Shown: positions 7,458-16,118 of the stretch, piece after piece
How positions within the stretch are numbered: position 1 is the stretch's first letter
How the letters are laid out: each line of letters starts with the position of its first letter
Assembly (NCBI RefSeq): GCF_910578895.1
Contig: NZ_CAJTSC010000011.1
Coordinates: 47,098-75,262 of the forward strand
Reading direction: 5' to 3'
DNA length: 28,165 bases
Origin: an uncultured Bacteroides sp.
GTDB lineage: Bacteria; Bacteroidota; Bacteroidia; Bacteroidales; Bacteroidaceae
Program-made: the position numbers and the translations under genes
The notes under the pieces: model-generated
The model's database searches: none
Seen by the model: only the letters and a program-made list of their open reading frames with translations
What the model was told of the DNA's origin: nothing

Positions 7458-9011
7458 ATGAGTAATCAACTTGAGAAAATTAAAGAGCTTATTGACCGCC
7501 GTGCAGCCGCACGCCTTGGTGGTGGTGAAAAAGCGATTGCAAAGCAACATGAGAAAGGTAAATATACAGCTCGTGAGCGTATAGCTATGTTACTTGACGA
7601 AGGAAGTTTCGAAGAAATGGATATGTTCGTTGAGCACAGATGCACGAACTTCGGTATGGAAAAGAAACATTATCCCGGTGACGGCGTAGTGACCGGCTGT
7701 GGTACTATCGATGGTCGTCTGGTTTACATCTTCGCACAAGATTTCACTGTTTCCGCAGGTTCTTTGTCGGAAACCATGTCTCTGAAGATTTGCAAAATCA
7801 TGGATCAGGCAATGAAGATGGGTGCTCCCTGTATCGGTATCAACGATTCAGGCGGTGCACGTATTCAAGAAGGTATCAACGCTTTGGCAGGTTATGCCGA
7901 AATTTTCCAACGCAATATTCTTGCTTCCGGTGTTATTCCCCAGATTTCCGGCATATTCGGTCCTTGCGCCGGCGGTGCCGTTTACTCTCCTGCCCTGACC
8001 GACTTTACGTTGATGATGGAAGGAACCTCTTACATGTTCCTTACCGGTCCGAAAGTAGTAAAAACCGTAACAGGTGAAGATGTCAGCCAAGAGAATTTGG
8101 GTGGTGCAAGCGTACACTCCACCAAGTCGGGAGTAACCCACTTCACTGCACAAACCGAAGAGGAAGGTCTTGCACTTATCCGTAAACTTTTGAGCTACAT
8201 TCCTCAAAATAATTTGGAAGAAGCTCCCTACATCGACTGCACAGACCCGATCGACCGTTTGGAGGATTCATTGAACGACATTATTCCCGACAATCCGAAC
8301 AAGCCCTACGACATGTATGAAGTTATCGGCGCTATCGTGGACAACGGTGAGTTCCTCGAAATCCAAAAAGATTATTCCAAAAATATTATTATCGGTTTTG
8401 CACGTTTCAACGGACAGTCCGTAGGTATCGTTGCCAACCAACCGAAATATCTGGCAGGTGTGCTCGACAGCAATGCATCCCGCAAAGGCGCCCGCTTCGT
8501 CCGCTTCTGCGATGCCTTCAATATTCCTATCGTATCGTTGGTAGACGTACCGGGATTCCTTCCGGGAACGGGCCAGGAGTACAACGGCGTTATCCTGCAT
8601 GGCGCCAAATTGCTGTATGCCTATGGTGAAGCCACTGTTCCTAAAGTCACCATCACACTGCGTAAATCTTACGGCGGTTCGCACATCGTAATGAGTTGTA
8701 AGCAACTCCGTGGCGACATGAACTACGCATGGCCGACCGCAGAAATCGCTGTAATGGGTGGCGCAGGTGCCGTAGAGGTTCTATATGCACGCGAAGCCAA
8801 AGAGCAAGAAAATCCGGCTCAGTTCCTGGCTGAAAAAGAAGCGGAATACACCAAGCTCTTTGCCAATCCTTACAATGCAGCCAAGTACGGTTATATCGAT
8901 GATGTTATCGAACCGCGCAACACGCGCTTCCGCATTATCCGCGCCCTGCAACAACTGCAAACCAAGAAATTGAGCAATCCTGCCAAGAAGCATGGTAATA
9001 TTCCTCTTTAA
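7458..9011 (+). CDS. mmdA: Methylmalonyl-CoA decarboxylase alpha subunit (carboxyltransferase)
   Basis: A 517-residue acyl-CoA carboxyltransferase of the PCC-beta/MmdA family. Two crotonase-like domains are visible: the N-terminal domain has GDGVVTGCGTI, INDSGGARIQEG and FGPCAGGAVYSPA with oxyanion-hole glycines, and the C-terminal domain has VDVPGFLPGTGQEY and TLRKSYGGSHIVM. It moves CO2 from methylmalonyl-CoA to biotin on the carrier protein. Propionyl-CoA carboxylase beta has the same fold. The neighbouring OadG-type, biotin-carrier and Na+-pump beta genes, and the absence of a biotin carboxylase, indicate a decarboxylase working toward propionate. It is cytosolic and docks to the membrane subunits. 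Confidence 0.95.
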   Translation: MSNQLEKIKELIDRRAAARLGGGEKAIAKQHEKGKYTARERIAMLLDEGSFEEMDMFVEHRCTNFGMEKKHYPGDGVVTGCGTIDGRLVYIFAQDFTVSAGSLSETMSLKICKIMDQAMKMGAPCIGINDSGGARIQEGINALAGYAEIFQRNILASGVIPQISGIFGPCAGGAVYSPALTDFTLMMEGTSYMFLTGPKVVKTVTGEDVSQENLGGASVHSTKSGVTHFTAQTEEEGLALIRKLLSYIPQNNLEEAPYIDCTDPIDRLEDSLNDIIPDNPNKPYDMYEVIGAIVDNGEFLEIQKDYSKNIIIGFARFNGQSVGIVANQPKYLAGVLDSNASRKGARFVRFCDAFNIPIVSLVDVPGFLPGTGQEYNGVILHGAKLLYAYGEATVPKVTITLRKSYGGSHIVMSCKQLRGDMNYAWPTAEIAVMGGAGAVEVLYAREAKEQENPAQFLAEKEAEYTKLFANPYNAAKYGYIDDVIEPRNTRFRIIRALQQLQTKKLSNPAKKHGNIPL

Positions 9012-9058
9012 AAATCGAGAATTGAAAGTTGAGAACTAAAAAATAAAAACTCAAATTT

Positions 9059-9991
9059 ATGAATAAAACAAGAACCGGAATATTTCTTTCATTGATGCTG
9101 ATGCTGGGTTTCTGTTCTTCTTGTGGAGAGAAGAAATCAAACACCAAGTTATTGCTGAATGAAGTGCTTGTCTCCAACGAAAGCAACTTTCAGGATGACT
9201 ATGGCATGCACAGCGCATGGATTGAGATATTCAACAAATCATACGGCAGCGCCGACCTTGCAGGTTGCTATCTGAAATTCAGCAGCCAGCCGGGTGATAC
9301 CGCCAGTTATTTCATCCCCAAAGGTGATGTTCTGACAGTGGTAAAACCGCGCCAACATGCTCTTTTTTGGGCAGACGGAGAACCGAGACGAGGTACGTTC
9401 CACACGAACTTCAAACTGGATACTAAGAATGCCAACTGGATTGGACTGTATGATTCCGGCAAGAAATTGCTCGACCAAGTAACAGTGCCGGCCGGCACTT
9501 TACAAGCCAACCAATCATACGCCCGTATCAGCGATGCAGCCGACCAATGGGAAGTGAAAGGAGGAAGTGACGACAAATACGTGACTCCCAGCACCAACAA
9601 CAAGACCATTGACAGCAATGCTAAAATGGAGAAGTTTGAAAAGCATGACAGCGTAGGCGTAGGCATGGCAATATCCGCTATGAGCGTTGTATTCAGCGGC
9701 TTATTGCTTCTTTTCATCTCTTTCTATGTTGTAGGCAAACTTTCCGTGAACCTAAGCAAGCGTAACGCAATGAAAGCTAAAGGCATCACAGACAAACAAG
9801 AAGCGAAAGAGAAGCAATTGGGACAAGCTCCGGGAGAAGTATTCGCTGCTATTGCCATGGCAATGCACGAATTCCAAAGCGATGTACACGATGTGGAAGA
9901 CACAGTGCTTACCATCACACGCGTGAAGCGCAGTTACTCACCATGGAGTTCAAAGATCTATACATTGCGTGAAACTCCTCACAAAAAGTAA
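9059..9991 (+). CDS. OadG-type decarboxylase subunit fused to a lamin-tail domain
   Basis: A 310-residue membrane protein. Residues 1-22 are a hydrophobic signal ending in CSSC, a possible relaxed lipobox (Cys22). Residues about 30-165 look like a lamin-tail (LTD) domain: LLLNEVLVSNES, SAWIEIFNKSYGSADLAGCY, then a GDVLTV strand and GLYDSGKKLLDQV. A membrane segment spans about 201-228 (VGMAISAMSVVFSGLLLLF). The C-terminal part resembles OadG/MmdD, ending in EVFAAIAMAMHEF and ITRVKRSYSPWSSK. OadG-type subunits hold the carboxyltransferase and beta subunits together. The layout predicts LTD in the periplasm and the OadG tail in the cytosol. Gene order (mmdA, this gene, biotin carrier, mmdB) matches the role. 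The gap to the carrier gene is 23 nt. Confidence 0.88.
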   Translation: MNKTRTGIFLSLMLMLGFCSSCGEKKSNTKLLLNEVLVSNESNFQDDYGMHSAWIEIFNKSYGSADLAGCYLKFSSQPGDTASYFIPKGDVLTVVKPRQHALFWADGEPRRGTFHTNFKLDTKNANWIGLYDSGKKLLDQVTVPAGTLQANQSYARISDAADQWEVKGGSDDKYVTPSTNNKTIDSNAKMEKFEKHDSVGVGMAISAMSVVFSGLLLLFISFYVVGKLSVNLSKRNAMKAKGITDKQEAKEKQLGQAPGEVFAAIAMAMHEFQSDVHDVEDTVLTITRVKRSYSPWSSKIYTLRETPHKK

Positions 9992-10014
9992 AGTCACCCT
10001 AAAAAAACAGAACA

Positions 10015-10449
10015 ATGAAAGAATATAAATATAAGATTAACGGCAATGTATACAAGGTTGCCATTGGAGATATTGAAGACAATATCGCTCACGTAGAAGT
10101 GAACGGAACTTCTTATAAAGTAGAAATGGAAAAGGCACCGAAAGAGGCTGTGAAACCGGTAGTGCGTCCGGTAGCCAGACCCGCTGCGGCAGCTCCGGCT
10201 ACTCCAGTGACGAAACCGGCGGCAGCATCCGGCGGCAAGTCCGGTGTGAAATCTCCGCTTCCCGGCGTAATCCTCGACATCAAAGTCAATGTGGGCGACA
10301 CGGTGAAGAAAGGTCAGGTAGTCATCATCCTGGAAGCGATGAAAATGGAAAACAATATCAATGCCGACAAAGACGGTAAGATTACAGCAATCAACGTTAA
10401 TAAAGGAGACTCTGTTCTCGAAGGTACTGACCTCGTAATTATTGAATAA
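10015..10449 (+). CDS. mmdC: Biotin carboxyl carrier subunit of methylmalonyl-CoA decarboxylase
   Basis: A 144-residue protein. Residues 1-40 are a small beta-rich segment, about 41-78 a Pro/Ala linker, and about 79-144 the biotinyl domain. The biotinylation motif EAMKMEN places the acceptor Lys at position 110, about 35 residues from the C-terminus as in other carriers. Biotin on this Lys carries CO2 from MmdA to the membrane beta subunit, where its release drives Na+ export. The flexible linker is usual for these swinging arms. Its stop codon is separated from the mmdB start by one base, so translation is probably coupled. Confidence 0.94.
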   Translation: MKEYKYKINGNVYKVAIGDIEDNIAHVEVNGTSYKVEMEKAPKEAVKPVVRPVARPAAAAPATPVTKPAAASGGKSGVKSPLPGVILDIKVNVGDTVKKGQVVIILEAMKMENNINADKDGKITAINVNKGDSVLEGTDLVIIE

Positions 10450-10450
10450 T

Positions 10451-11611
10451 ATGGGAGAATTTATCACATTTTTAGGAAATAACCTCGCCGACTTTTGGAC
10501 TTATACGGGTTTTGCCAATGCAACGGTAGGACACGTAGCAATGATTTTGGTAGGTTTATTCTTCATCTACTTGGCTGTAGCTAAGGAATTTGAACCGATG
10601 CTGCTGATTCCTATCGGTTTCGGTATCCTGATCGGTAATATCCCTTTCAACATGGAAGCCGGATTAAAGGTTGGCATCTATGAGGAAGGTTCTGTACTCA
10701 ATATCCTGTATCAAGGAGTAACTTCCGGATGGTATCCGCCACTCATCTTCTTGGGTATCGGCGCCATGACGGACTTCTCCGCTTTGATATCAAATCCCAA
10801 GCTGATGTTGGTAGGTGCGGCAGCCCAATTCGGTATCTTCGGGGCATACATGATTGCTCTGGGCCTGGGCTTCGACCCGATGCAGGCAGGTGCAATCGGT
10901 ATCATCGGCGGTGCCGACGGTCCTACAGCCATCTTCCTCTCCTCCAAGCTGGCTCCTAACCTGATGGGTGCCATTGCGGTATCAGCCTATTCATATATGG
11001 CATTGGTACCGGTGATACAGCCGCCTATCATGCGTCTGCTGACCAACAAGAACGAACGTCTTATCCGCATGAAACCGCCGCGCGTTGTTTCGCATACGGA
11101 GAAAGTGATGTTCCCGATTATCGGTCTGTTGCTTACCTGCTTCCTCGTTCCGTCCGGCCTGCCTTTGCTGGGTATGTTGTTCTTCGGTAACCTATTGAAA
11201 GAAAGCGGTGTAACACGCCGTTTGGCAAACACAGCCAGCGGTCCGCTGATTGATACCATTACTATTCTGCTCGGTTTGACAGTAGGTGCTTCTACACAGG
11301 CATCCGAGTTCATAACCTTAGACTCAATCTTGATTTTCTTCTTGGGTGCCTTGTCATTCGTCATTGCCACTGCATCCGGTGTAATCTTCGTGAAGATATT
11401 CAACCTCTTCCTGAAGAAAGGCAACAAGATTAATCCGTTGATTGGCAACGCAGGTGTATCTGCCGTTCCCGACTCCGCACGTATCTCACAAGTAGTAGGT
11501 TTGGAATACGACCCGACCAACTATCTGTTGATGCACGCCATGGGTCCGAACGTTGCCGGTGTTATCGGTTCTGCCGTAGCAGCAGGTATTTTGCTGGGAT
11601 TCCTGATGTAG
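10451..11611 (+). CDS. mmdB: Na+-translocating decarboxylase beta subunit
   Basis: A 386-residue inner-membrane protein of the OadB/MmdB/GcdB family. Many hydrophobic segments are visible. IIGGADGPTAIF (about residues 152-163) is the conserved GGxDGPT region whose Asp is essential for Na+ transport in the Klebsiella enzyme. A second family motif, GNAGVSAVPDSARI, lies near residue 330. It decarboxylates carboxybiotin and exports Na+. The ATG at 10451 is chosen, giving MGEFITFLGNN. The frame can be extended only to a TTG at 10442, which would overlap the carrier gene. This is the last gene of the decarboxylase operon; a LacI-type operator and a terminator follow its stop. Confidence 0.96.
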   Translation: MGEFITFLGNNLADFWTYTGFANATVGHVAMILVGLFFIYLAVAKEFEPMLLIPIGFGILIGNIPFNMEAGLKVGIYEEGSVLNILYQGVTSGWYPPLIFLGIGAMTDFSALISNPKLMLVGAAAQFGIFGAYMIALGLGFDPMQAGAIGIIGGADGPTAIFLSSKLAPNLMGAIAVSAYSYMALVPVIQPPIMRLLTNKNERLIRMKPPRVVSHTEKVMFPIIGLLLTCFLVPSGLPLLGMLFFGNLLKESGVTRRLANTASGPLIDTITILLGLTVGASTQASEFITLDSILIFFLGALSFVIATASGVIFVKIFNLFLKKGNKINPLIGNAGVSAVPDSARISQVVGLEYDPTNYLLMHAMGPNVAGVIGSAVAAGILLGFLM

Positions 11612-11612
11612 T

Positions 11613-11624
11613 GAAAACGTTTGC
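11613..11624. promoter_or_regulatory. LacI/PurR-type operator upstream of the GH13 gene
   Basis: GAAAACGTTTGC is a CG-centred near-palindrome; one mirrored pair breaks the symmetry. It shares AAACGTTTGCATAA with the operator upstream of the GH97 gene (24955-24966). It lies 91 nt upstream of the GH13 start codon and 1 nt after the mmdB stop. A terminator sits between it and the GH13 gene, so its exact relation to the amylase promoter is unclear; no good -7 box is visible there. Confidence 0.6.
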
Positions 11625-11642
11625 ATAATATCCATCCTGAAT

Positions 11643-11680
11643 AATAGCGGAGAGGCGTAAGCTTTCTCCGCTATTTGTTT
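11643..11680 (+). terminator. Terminator after the decarboxylase operon
   Basis: An 11-bp perfect stem, AATAGCGGAGA/TCTCCGCTATT (11643-11653 and 11665-11675), with an 11-nt loop, followed by TGTTTT. It separates mmdB from the GH13 gene on the same strand. Confidence 0.8.
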
Positions 11681-11715
11681 TAAATTAGCACTGAAAATAA
11701 TGAAAAGCTAATAAT

Positions 11716-13566
11716 ATGAAAAAAGTATTCTTCTTTTTGGGAACGCTCTTACTTTCCCTCAGCACCTACGCAGCTATGGACGTAAACAAAATCGACCCTC
11801 CGTTCTGGTATACCGGAATGCAGAACCCGGAACTCCAACTGATGGTTTATGGCGAAGGCATCGGCAATGCAGCAGTATCCGTCAACCATCCCGGTGTTTC
11901 GCTGAGCAGTACTGTCAAACTGGAAAGCGACAATTACCTTCTGGTTTATCTGAAACTGGACAAAGACGTGAAGTCCGGAAAATTCAACCTTACCTTCACA
12001 GAAGGAAAAAAGAAACTCGTAAAGGAATACGAACTGAAAACACGTAGCAAGAAAGGCTGCGAACACAAAGGATTCGATGCATACGATGCACTTTACCTAC
12101 TGATGCCGGACCGTTTTGCCAACGGCAATCCCGACAACGACCAGATAGCAGGCATGGCAACATATAAGGTAGACCGTAATGACCCGAATGCCCGCCATGG
12201 TGGCGACCTTGCGGGTATCGAACAACATTTGGACTACTTCTCGGACTTGGGTGTAACCGCCCTTTGGTTTACTCCGGTATTGGAAAACAACATGACCGGC
12301 GGTTCTTATCATGGCTACGCCACTACCGACTATTATAAGGTAGACCCCCGTTTCGGCACCAACGAAGAGTATAAGCAACTCATTGAAAAATCTCACGCAC
12401 GCGGCATTAAAATCGTAATGGACATGATTTTCAACCACTGTGGCGTGGAACACGTATGGATAAAGGACATGCCTTCCAAAGACTGGTTCAACAACCCCGA
12501 CCACAAAAACAACTTTGTACAGACATCTTTCAAACTGACTTCCCATGTAGACCCGTACACATCACAATATGACTTCGACCAAATGAACGACGGTTGGTTC
12601 GTAACAGCCATGCCCGACCTCAACCAAAAGAACCCGCATGTATACCGCTATCTGGTGCAGAACAGTTTCTGGTGGATTGAATATGCCAATATAGACGGTA
12701 TCCGTATGGATACTTACCCGTATGCCGACTATGATGCCATGAGCAATTGGATGAAAGAGCTGAATGAGGAATATCCCAATTATAACACCGTGGGCGAAAC
12801 ATGGGTAACGGAACCTGCCTATACCGCCTGGTGGCAAAAAGATTCCAAACTCTCAGCCCCCAAGAACAGCAACCTCAAAACTGTGATGGACTTCAGCTTC
12901 TTCGACAAGATAAACACTGCCAAGAGCGAACAAACCGAAACCTGGTTCAAAGGGTTGGACCGTGTATATAACAACTTCGTATACGACTTCCTCTATCCCA
13001 ACCCTGCTTCCGTACTCGCTTTCATCGAGAACCACGATACCGACCGCTTCCTGGGCGAAGGCGACAACCTGCCGATGCTGAAACAAGCCTCTACCCTATT
13101 GCTCACCACCCGCCGTATTCCTCAATTATACTACGGAACGGAAATCATGATGAACGGCGTGAAGAGCAAGAGCGACGGATATGTCCGCAAGGACTTCCCC
13201 GGCGGATGGACCGATGACAAAGAGACCGCATTTACACCTGAAGGACGAAGCAAAGCACAAAACGATTGCTACAATTTCTACAAAACAATATTGAACTGGC
13301 GCAAAGGAAACGATGTGATTGCCAAAGGCAGCATGACTCAGTTTATGGTACAGAACGGCGTATACGCCTATGCACGCCGGCACGAAGGTAAAACTGTATT
13401 CGTGATGCTGAACGGAACAGATACAGTAACCACTGTTCCTTTAAAGTTCTACAAAGAAATTCTGCAAGACAAGCAACAAGGCAAGGACGTCCTGACCGGT
13501 AAAACCGTTATCTTCGGTGAAGAGTTGAAAATGTCTCCGCGTGAGTCGTTGGTTATCGAACTGTAA
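11716..13566 (+). CDS. Periplasmic GH13 alpha-amylase, SusA/neopullulanase-like
   Basis: A 616-residue secreted glycoside hydrolase. A signal peptide (residues 1-19, MKKVFFFLGTLLLSLSTYA) has no lipobox, so a periplasmic location is expected. An N-terminal beta domain (about 20-110) precedes the GH13 barrel. Conserved regions are I DMIFNH (236-241), II GIRMD with nucleophile Asp332, III GETW with acid/base Glu361, IV ENHD with Asp441, and region V MPDLN (299-303). MPDRFANG (130-137) is typical of neopullulanases and cyclomaltodextrinases. The C-terminal beta domain starts near residue 530. It would hydrolyse imported malto-oligosaccharides or pullulan fragments. The length is almost that of B. 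thetaiotaomicron SusA, but no susCD or susR gene is adjacent. Convergent with fba across a shared terminator. Confidence 0.93.
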   Translation: MKKVFFFLGTLLLSLSTYAAMDVNKIDPPFWYTGMQNPELQLMVYGEGIGNAAVSVNHPGVSLSSTVKLESDNYLLVYLKLDKDVKSGKFNLTFTEGKKKLVKEYELKTRSKKGCEHKGFDAYDALYLLMPDRFANGNPDNDQIAGMATYKVDRNDPNARHGGDLAGIEQHLDYFSDLGVTALWFTPVLENNMTGGSYHGYATTDYYKVDPRFGTNEEYKQLIEKSHARGIKIVMDMIFNHCGVEHVWIKDMPSKDWFNNPDHKNNFVQTSFKLTSHVDPYTSQYDFDQMNDGWFVTAMPDLNQKNPHVYRYLVQNSFWWIEYANIDGIRMDTYPYADYDAMSNWMKELNEEYPNYNTVGETWVTEPAYTAWWQKDSKLSAPKNSNLKTVMDFSFFDKINTAKSEQTETWFKGLDRVYNNFVYDFLYPNPASVLAFIENHDTDRFLGEGDNLPMLKQASTLLLTTRRIPQLYYGTEIMMNGVKSKSDGYVRKDFPGGWTDDKETAFTPEGRSKAQNDCYNFYKTILNWRKGNDVIAKGSMTQFMVQNGVYAYARRHEGKTVFVMLNGTDTVTTVPLKFYKEILQDKQQGKDVLTGKTVIFGEELKMSPRESLVIEL

Positions 13567-13588
13567 CCGGCGCATCCGAATAAAAACA

Positions 13589-13619
13589 TAGCCCTTGCAA
13601 TAGAACATTGCAAGGGCTA
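13589..13619. terminator. Bidirectional terminator between the GH13 gene and fba
   Basis: A 13-bp perfect stem, TAGCCCTTGCAAT and its complement, around a 5-nt loop (AGAAC). It is followed by ATTTTAT on the plus strand and by TGTTTTTATT on the minus strand, so it can serve both convergent genes. Confidence 0.88.
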
Positions 13620-13647
13620 ATTTTATAGTCAGACAACTACTGCTCTA

Positions 13648-14658
13648 TCAATCCATTTGAGCCAGTTTATTTTCCGAACCGAGCACATTAACGATTTTGT
13701 GCTTGTAAAGTTTCTCCATGTTGTCACGAGCCGGACCTAAATATTTACGCGGGTCAAATTCAGCCGGTTTTTCAGCGAACACCTTACGTACGGCAGCAGT
13801 CATAGCCAAACGAGAGTCTGAGTCGATATTGATTTTGCAAACAGCAGACTTGGCAGCTTTGCGCAACTGGTCTTCGGGAATACCGATGGCAGCTTCCAAC
13901 TTACCGCCGAATTGGTTGATAGTATCAACTTCTTCCTGAGGAACTGAAGAAGAACCGTGAAGAACGATAGGGAATCCCGGAAGTTTCTCCATAACAGCAT
14001 CCAATACTGCAAATTCCAAAGGAGGAGGAACCAGACGACCTGTAGCGGGATCTACGTGGCATTGTTCGGGCTTGAACTTGTATGCACCGTGAGAAGTACC
14101 GATAGAGATAGCCAAAGAGTCGCAACCTGTACGGGTAGCGAAGTCAATAACTTCCTCAGGATTAGTATATGTGTGATGTTCGGCAGACACTTCGTCTTCC
14201 ACACCTGCCAATACGCCAAGCTCGCCCTCTACTGTAACATCGAATTGGTGAGCATAGTCAACAACTTTCTTTGTCAGAGCTACATTTTCTTCGTATGGAA
14301 GATGCGAACCGTCGATCATTACTGAAGAGAAACCTGAATCAATGCAGCTTTTGCAAGTTTCGAAAGTATCTCCGTGGTCAAGGTGAAGAACAATTTCAGG
14401 ATGTTTGCAGCCCAGTTCCTTGGCATATTCCACAGCACCCTGAGCCATGTAACGCAGCAAAGTAGCGTTAGCATATTGGCGGGCACCCTTAGACACCTGA
14501 AGGATAACCGGAGACTTAGTCTCAACTGCAGCCTTGATGATGGCCTGCATCTGTTCCATATTGTTGAAGTTGAATGCAGGGATTGCATATCCACCCTTGA
14601 TAGCGCTGGCAAACATTTCTTTTGTGTTTACCAGGCCCAAATCTTTGTAATTAACCAT
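13648..14658 (-). CDS. fba: Class II fructose-bisphosphate aldolase
   Basis: A 336-residue zinc-dependent aldolase. It cleaves fructose 1,6-bisphosphate to dihydroxyacetone phosphate and glyceraldehyde 3-phosphate in glycolysis and reverses this in gluconeogenesis. Seen motifs are the substrate-site start GGYAIPAFNFNN, HLDHGDTFE with zinc-region histidines (His92, His95), SVMIDGSHLPYEEN, EGELG, SIGTSHGAYKF and VLHGSSSVP with phosphate-binding residues. It lacks a signal peptide and is cytosolic. The ATG at 14658 fits the -7 box at 14698-14705. The gene is alone on its transcript, convergent with the GH13 gene on one side. Confidence 0.97.
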   Translation of the reverse strand: MVNYKDLGLVNTKEMFASAIKGGYAIPAFNFNNMEQMQAIIKAAVETKSPVILQVSKGARQYANATLLRYMAQGAVEYAKELGCKHPEIVLHLDHGDTFETCKSCIDSGFSSVMIDGSHLPYEENVALTKKVVDYAHQFDVTVEGELGVLAGVEDEVSAEHHTYTNPEEVIDFATRTGCDSLAISIGTSHGAYKFKPEQCHVDPATGRLVPPPLEFAVLDAVMEKLPGFPIVLHGSSSVPQEEVDTINQFGGKLEAAIGIPEDQLRKAAKSAVCKINIDSDSRLAMTAAVRKVFAEKPAEFDPRKYLGPARDNMEKLYKHKIVNVLGSENKLAQMD

Positions 14659-14697
14659 TTTGTTTAAAGTTTATTGTTAGTGAATTAAAATTCTACG

Positions 14698-14705
14698 CAA
14701 AAGTA
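14698..14705 (-). promoter_or_regulatory. -7 box for fba
   Basis: TACTTTTG on the minus strand is an exact TAnnTTTG match, 39 nt upstream of the fba start. I see no clean TTTG at the -33 position. Confidence 0.55.
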
Positions 14706-14887
14706 AGCATTATCCTTCAAAAAGAAGAGCGGGAGAAGGATAAAATATCTCTATTCATCAGTCAAATCCGGTCTATTTTAAAGCTGCCGTCTCGAATTAA
14801 CAGAATATTGTAATCTCCATATTACAAAGTTTTTGCATCCGTCTGGCCATTCCCGCCTTTTACGTTCTTGCCCTTAGAAACAAACAA

Positions 14888-14913
14888 GCCGGAAAGCGGG
14901 TTTGCTTTCCGGC
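14888..14913 (-). terminator. Terminator after the endonuclease/exonuclease/phosphatase gene
   Basis: A 10-bp perfect stem, GCCGGAAAGC/GCTTTCCGGC, around a 6-nt loop. It lies 24 nt past the stop codon of the minus-strand gene and is followed by TTGTTTGTTT in that direction. Confidence 0.75.
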
Positions 14914-14937
14914 CGGCTATTTACACATTATTATATA

Positions 14938-15945
14938 TTATCTCTTCAGGTAAACAATCGTAGGCAGATGATCGCTGTAACCGTCCAGCCAGGTACGTCC
15001 GCCATGGGTGCGCAAAGGCGAACCTTTATATTTGCCATCCTGCTGAATCAGATAGTCGCGAATAAAAACTTCACTATGGTCGTAACGCAGCCCTTTCTTC
15101 GCCTTCACCAACGGTTTTGACAATACAATCTGATCGAACAGGTTCCATTTCCCCCGATAGAGCAAAGTTCCCACGCCCTTATCCTCCAGTATCTCCCACC
15201 AAGGATTGTAAAACTGCTTTGCTTTCATGCCCGACACATACTTACAGGCTCCCAAGGTTTTCATACTTTCATCCATCGGATCATCGTTCATATCTCCCAT
15301 GACAAAGAGTTTCAGTTTTTTATCTTCACGCAACAAAGAATCCGTCAGCATCTTTACCTGCCTGGCGGCATGCACACGCACCGGCGATTTTGCCCCGCGT
15401 GAAGGCCAGTGATTGACGATGAAGCACACACGTTCACCCGCCAGGCGACCGTCCACAATCAGAAATCCACGTGTCAGATGTACCGTATCTCCTTCGAACG
15501 GTTCGGAGAGTACCAACTTGGAACTTGTCACCGTAAACTGTTGCGGGTCGTACAGGAGCGCACAGTCAATCCCCCGCCTGTCGGGTCCTTCATAATGGAC
15601 AAACTTGTAATTGGATATGACCGGCTGGCCGACAAGGTCTGTCAGCACCCTGCGATTTTCCACCTCTGCCACGCCGATTACCGCCGGACCATCGGGAACC
15701 AGGCTTCGTGACAACGAGCCCAATACTTTCGACAAATTCCGCAACTTCGACTCATATTTCTTCGCACTCCACCGATAACTGCCTTCAGGCAAGAAATCAT
15801 AGTCATTCTTACCGACATCATGAATGGTATCAAACAGATTTTCAAGATTATAAAACGCTATGCTGTACAGCTTGCGCTCCGTGTTCTGGGCTACAACTAT
15901 TGTAACGCTGAACCAAAAAGAAAGGAATACAATCAATTTTCTCAT
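14938..15945 (-). CDS. Secreted endonuclease/exonuclease/phosphatase-family protein
   Basis: A 335-residue protein. Residues 1-20 (MRKLIVFLSFWFSVTIVVAQ) are a signal peptide, so it acts outside the cytoplasm. The metal-dependent phosphoesterase fold of the DNase I-like superfamily shows in order: FYNLENLFDT, GVAEVENRRVL with the metal-binding Glu, GIDCALLYDP, NHWPSR with catalytic Asn/His, GDMNDDP with catalytic Asp, and the terminal SDHLP with the catalytic His. The substrate could be nucleic acid, a phospholipid or a sugar phosphate; I cannot tell. The ATG at 15945 is preferred because it places the signal peptide at the N-terminus; the frame extends nine codons further. A terminator follows. 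It diverges from the TetR gene. Confidence 0.88.
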   Translation of the reverse strand: MRKLIVFLSFWFSVTIVVAQNTERKLYSIAFYNLENLFDTIHDVGKNDYDFLPEGSYRWSAKKYESKLRNLSKVLGSLSRSLVPDGPAVIGVAEVENRRVLTDLVGQPVISNYKFVHYEGPDRRGIDCALLYDPQQFTVTSSKLVLSEPFEGDTVHLTRGFLIVDGRLAGERVCFIVNHWPSRGAKSPVRVHAARQVKMLTDSLLREDKKLKLFVMGDMNDDPMDESMKTLGACKYVSGMKAKQFYNPWWEILEDKGVGTLLYRGKWNLFDQIVLSKPLVKAKKGLRYDHSEVFIRDYLIQQDGKYKGSPLRTHGGRTWLDGYSDHLPTIVYLKR

Positions 15946-16065
15946 AGGTGATATACAATTAATCTTCTGCAAAAATCTAAAATAAAAAGTTATAAACCTA
16001 TCAATTACCGGCTTTTTTGCGAAAAATCACGAATTCACGGATTTCTTTTAATCAGTTGATTGACG

Positions 16066-16095
16066 CTTGTTATAATACAAAAATTCGTATCTTCG
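16066..16095 (+). promoter_or_regulatory. Possible promoter for the TetR gene
   Basis: CTTG (16066-16069), an 18-nt spacer and TATCTTCG (16088-16095). Each box differs from consensus by one base, and the spacer is slightly short. It sits 23 nt before the ATG at 16119 and supports that start over the upstream TTG. Confidence 0.4.
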
Positions 16096-16118
16096 TGACC
16101 AATAAAAAAGAAACAAGC

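Noticed and set aside
10442..10450. TTG start for mmdB overlapping the biotin carrier gene
   Set aside because: The ATG at 10451 gives the expected N-terminus and a tight stop/start junction.
16017..16118. Upstream TTG start for the TetR gene
   Set aside because: The added 34 residues are not TetR-like and overlap the probable promoter.
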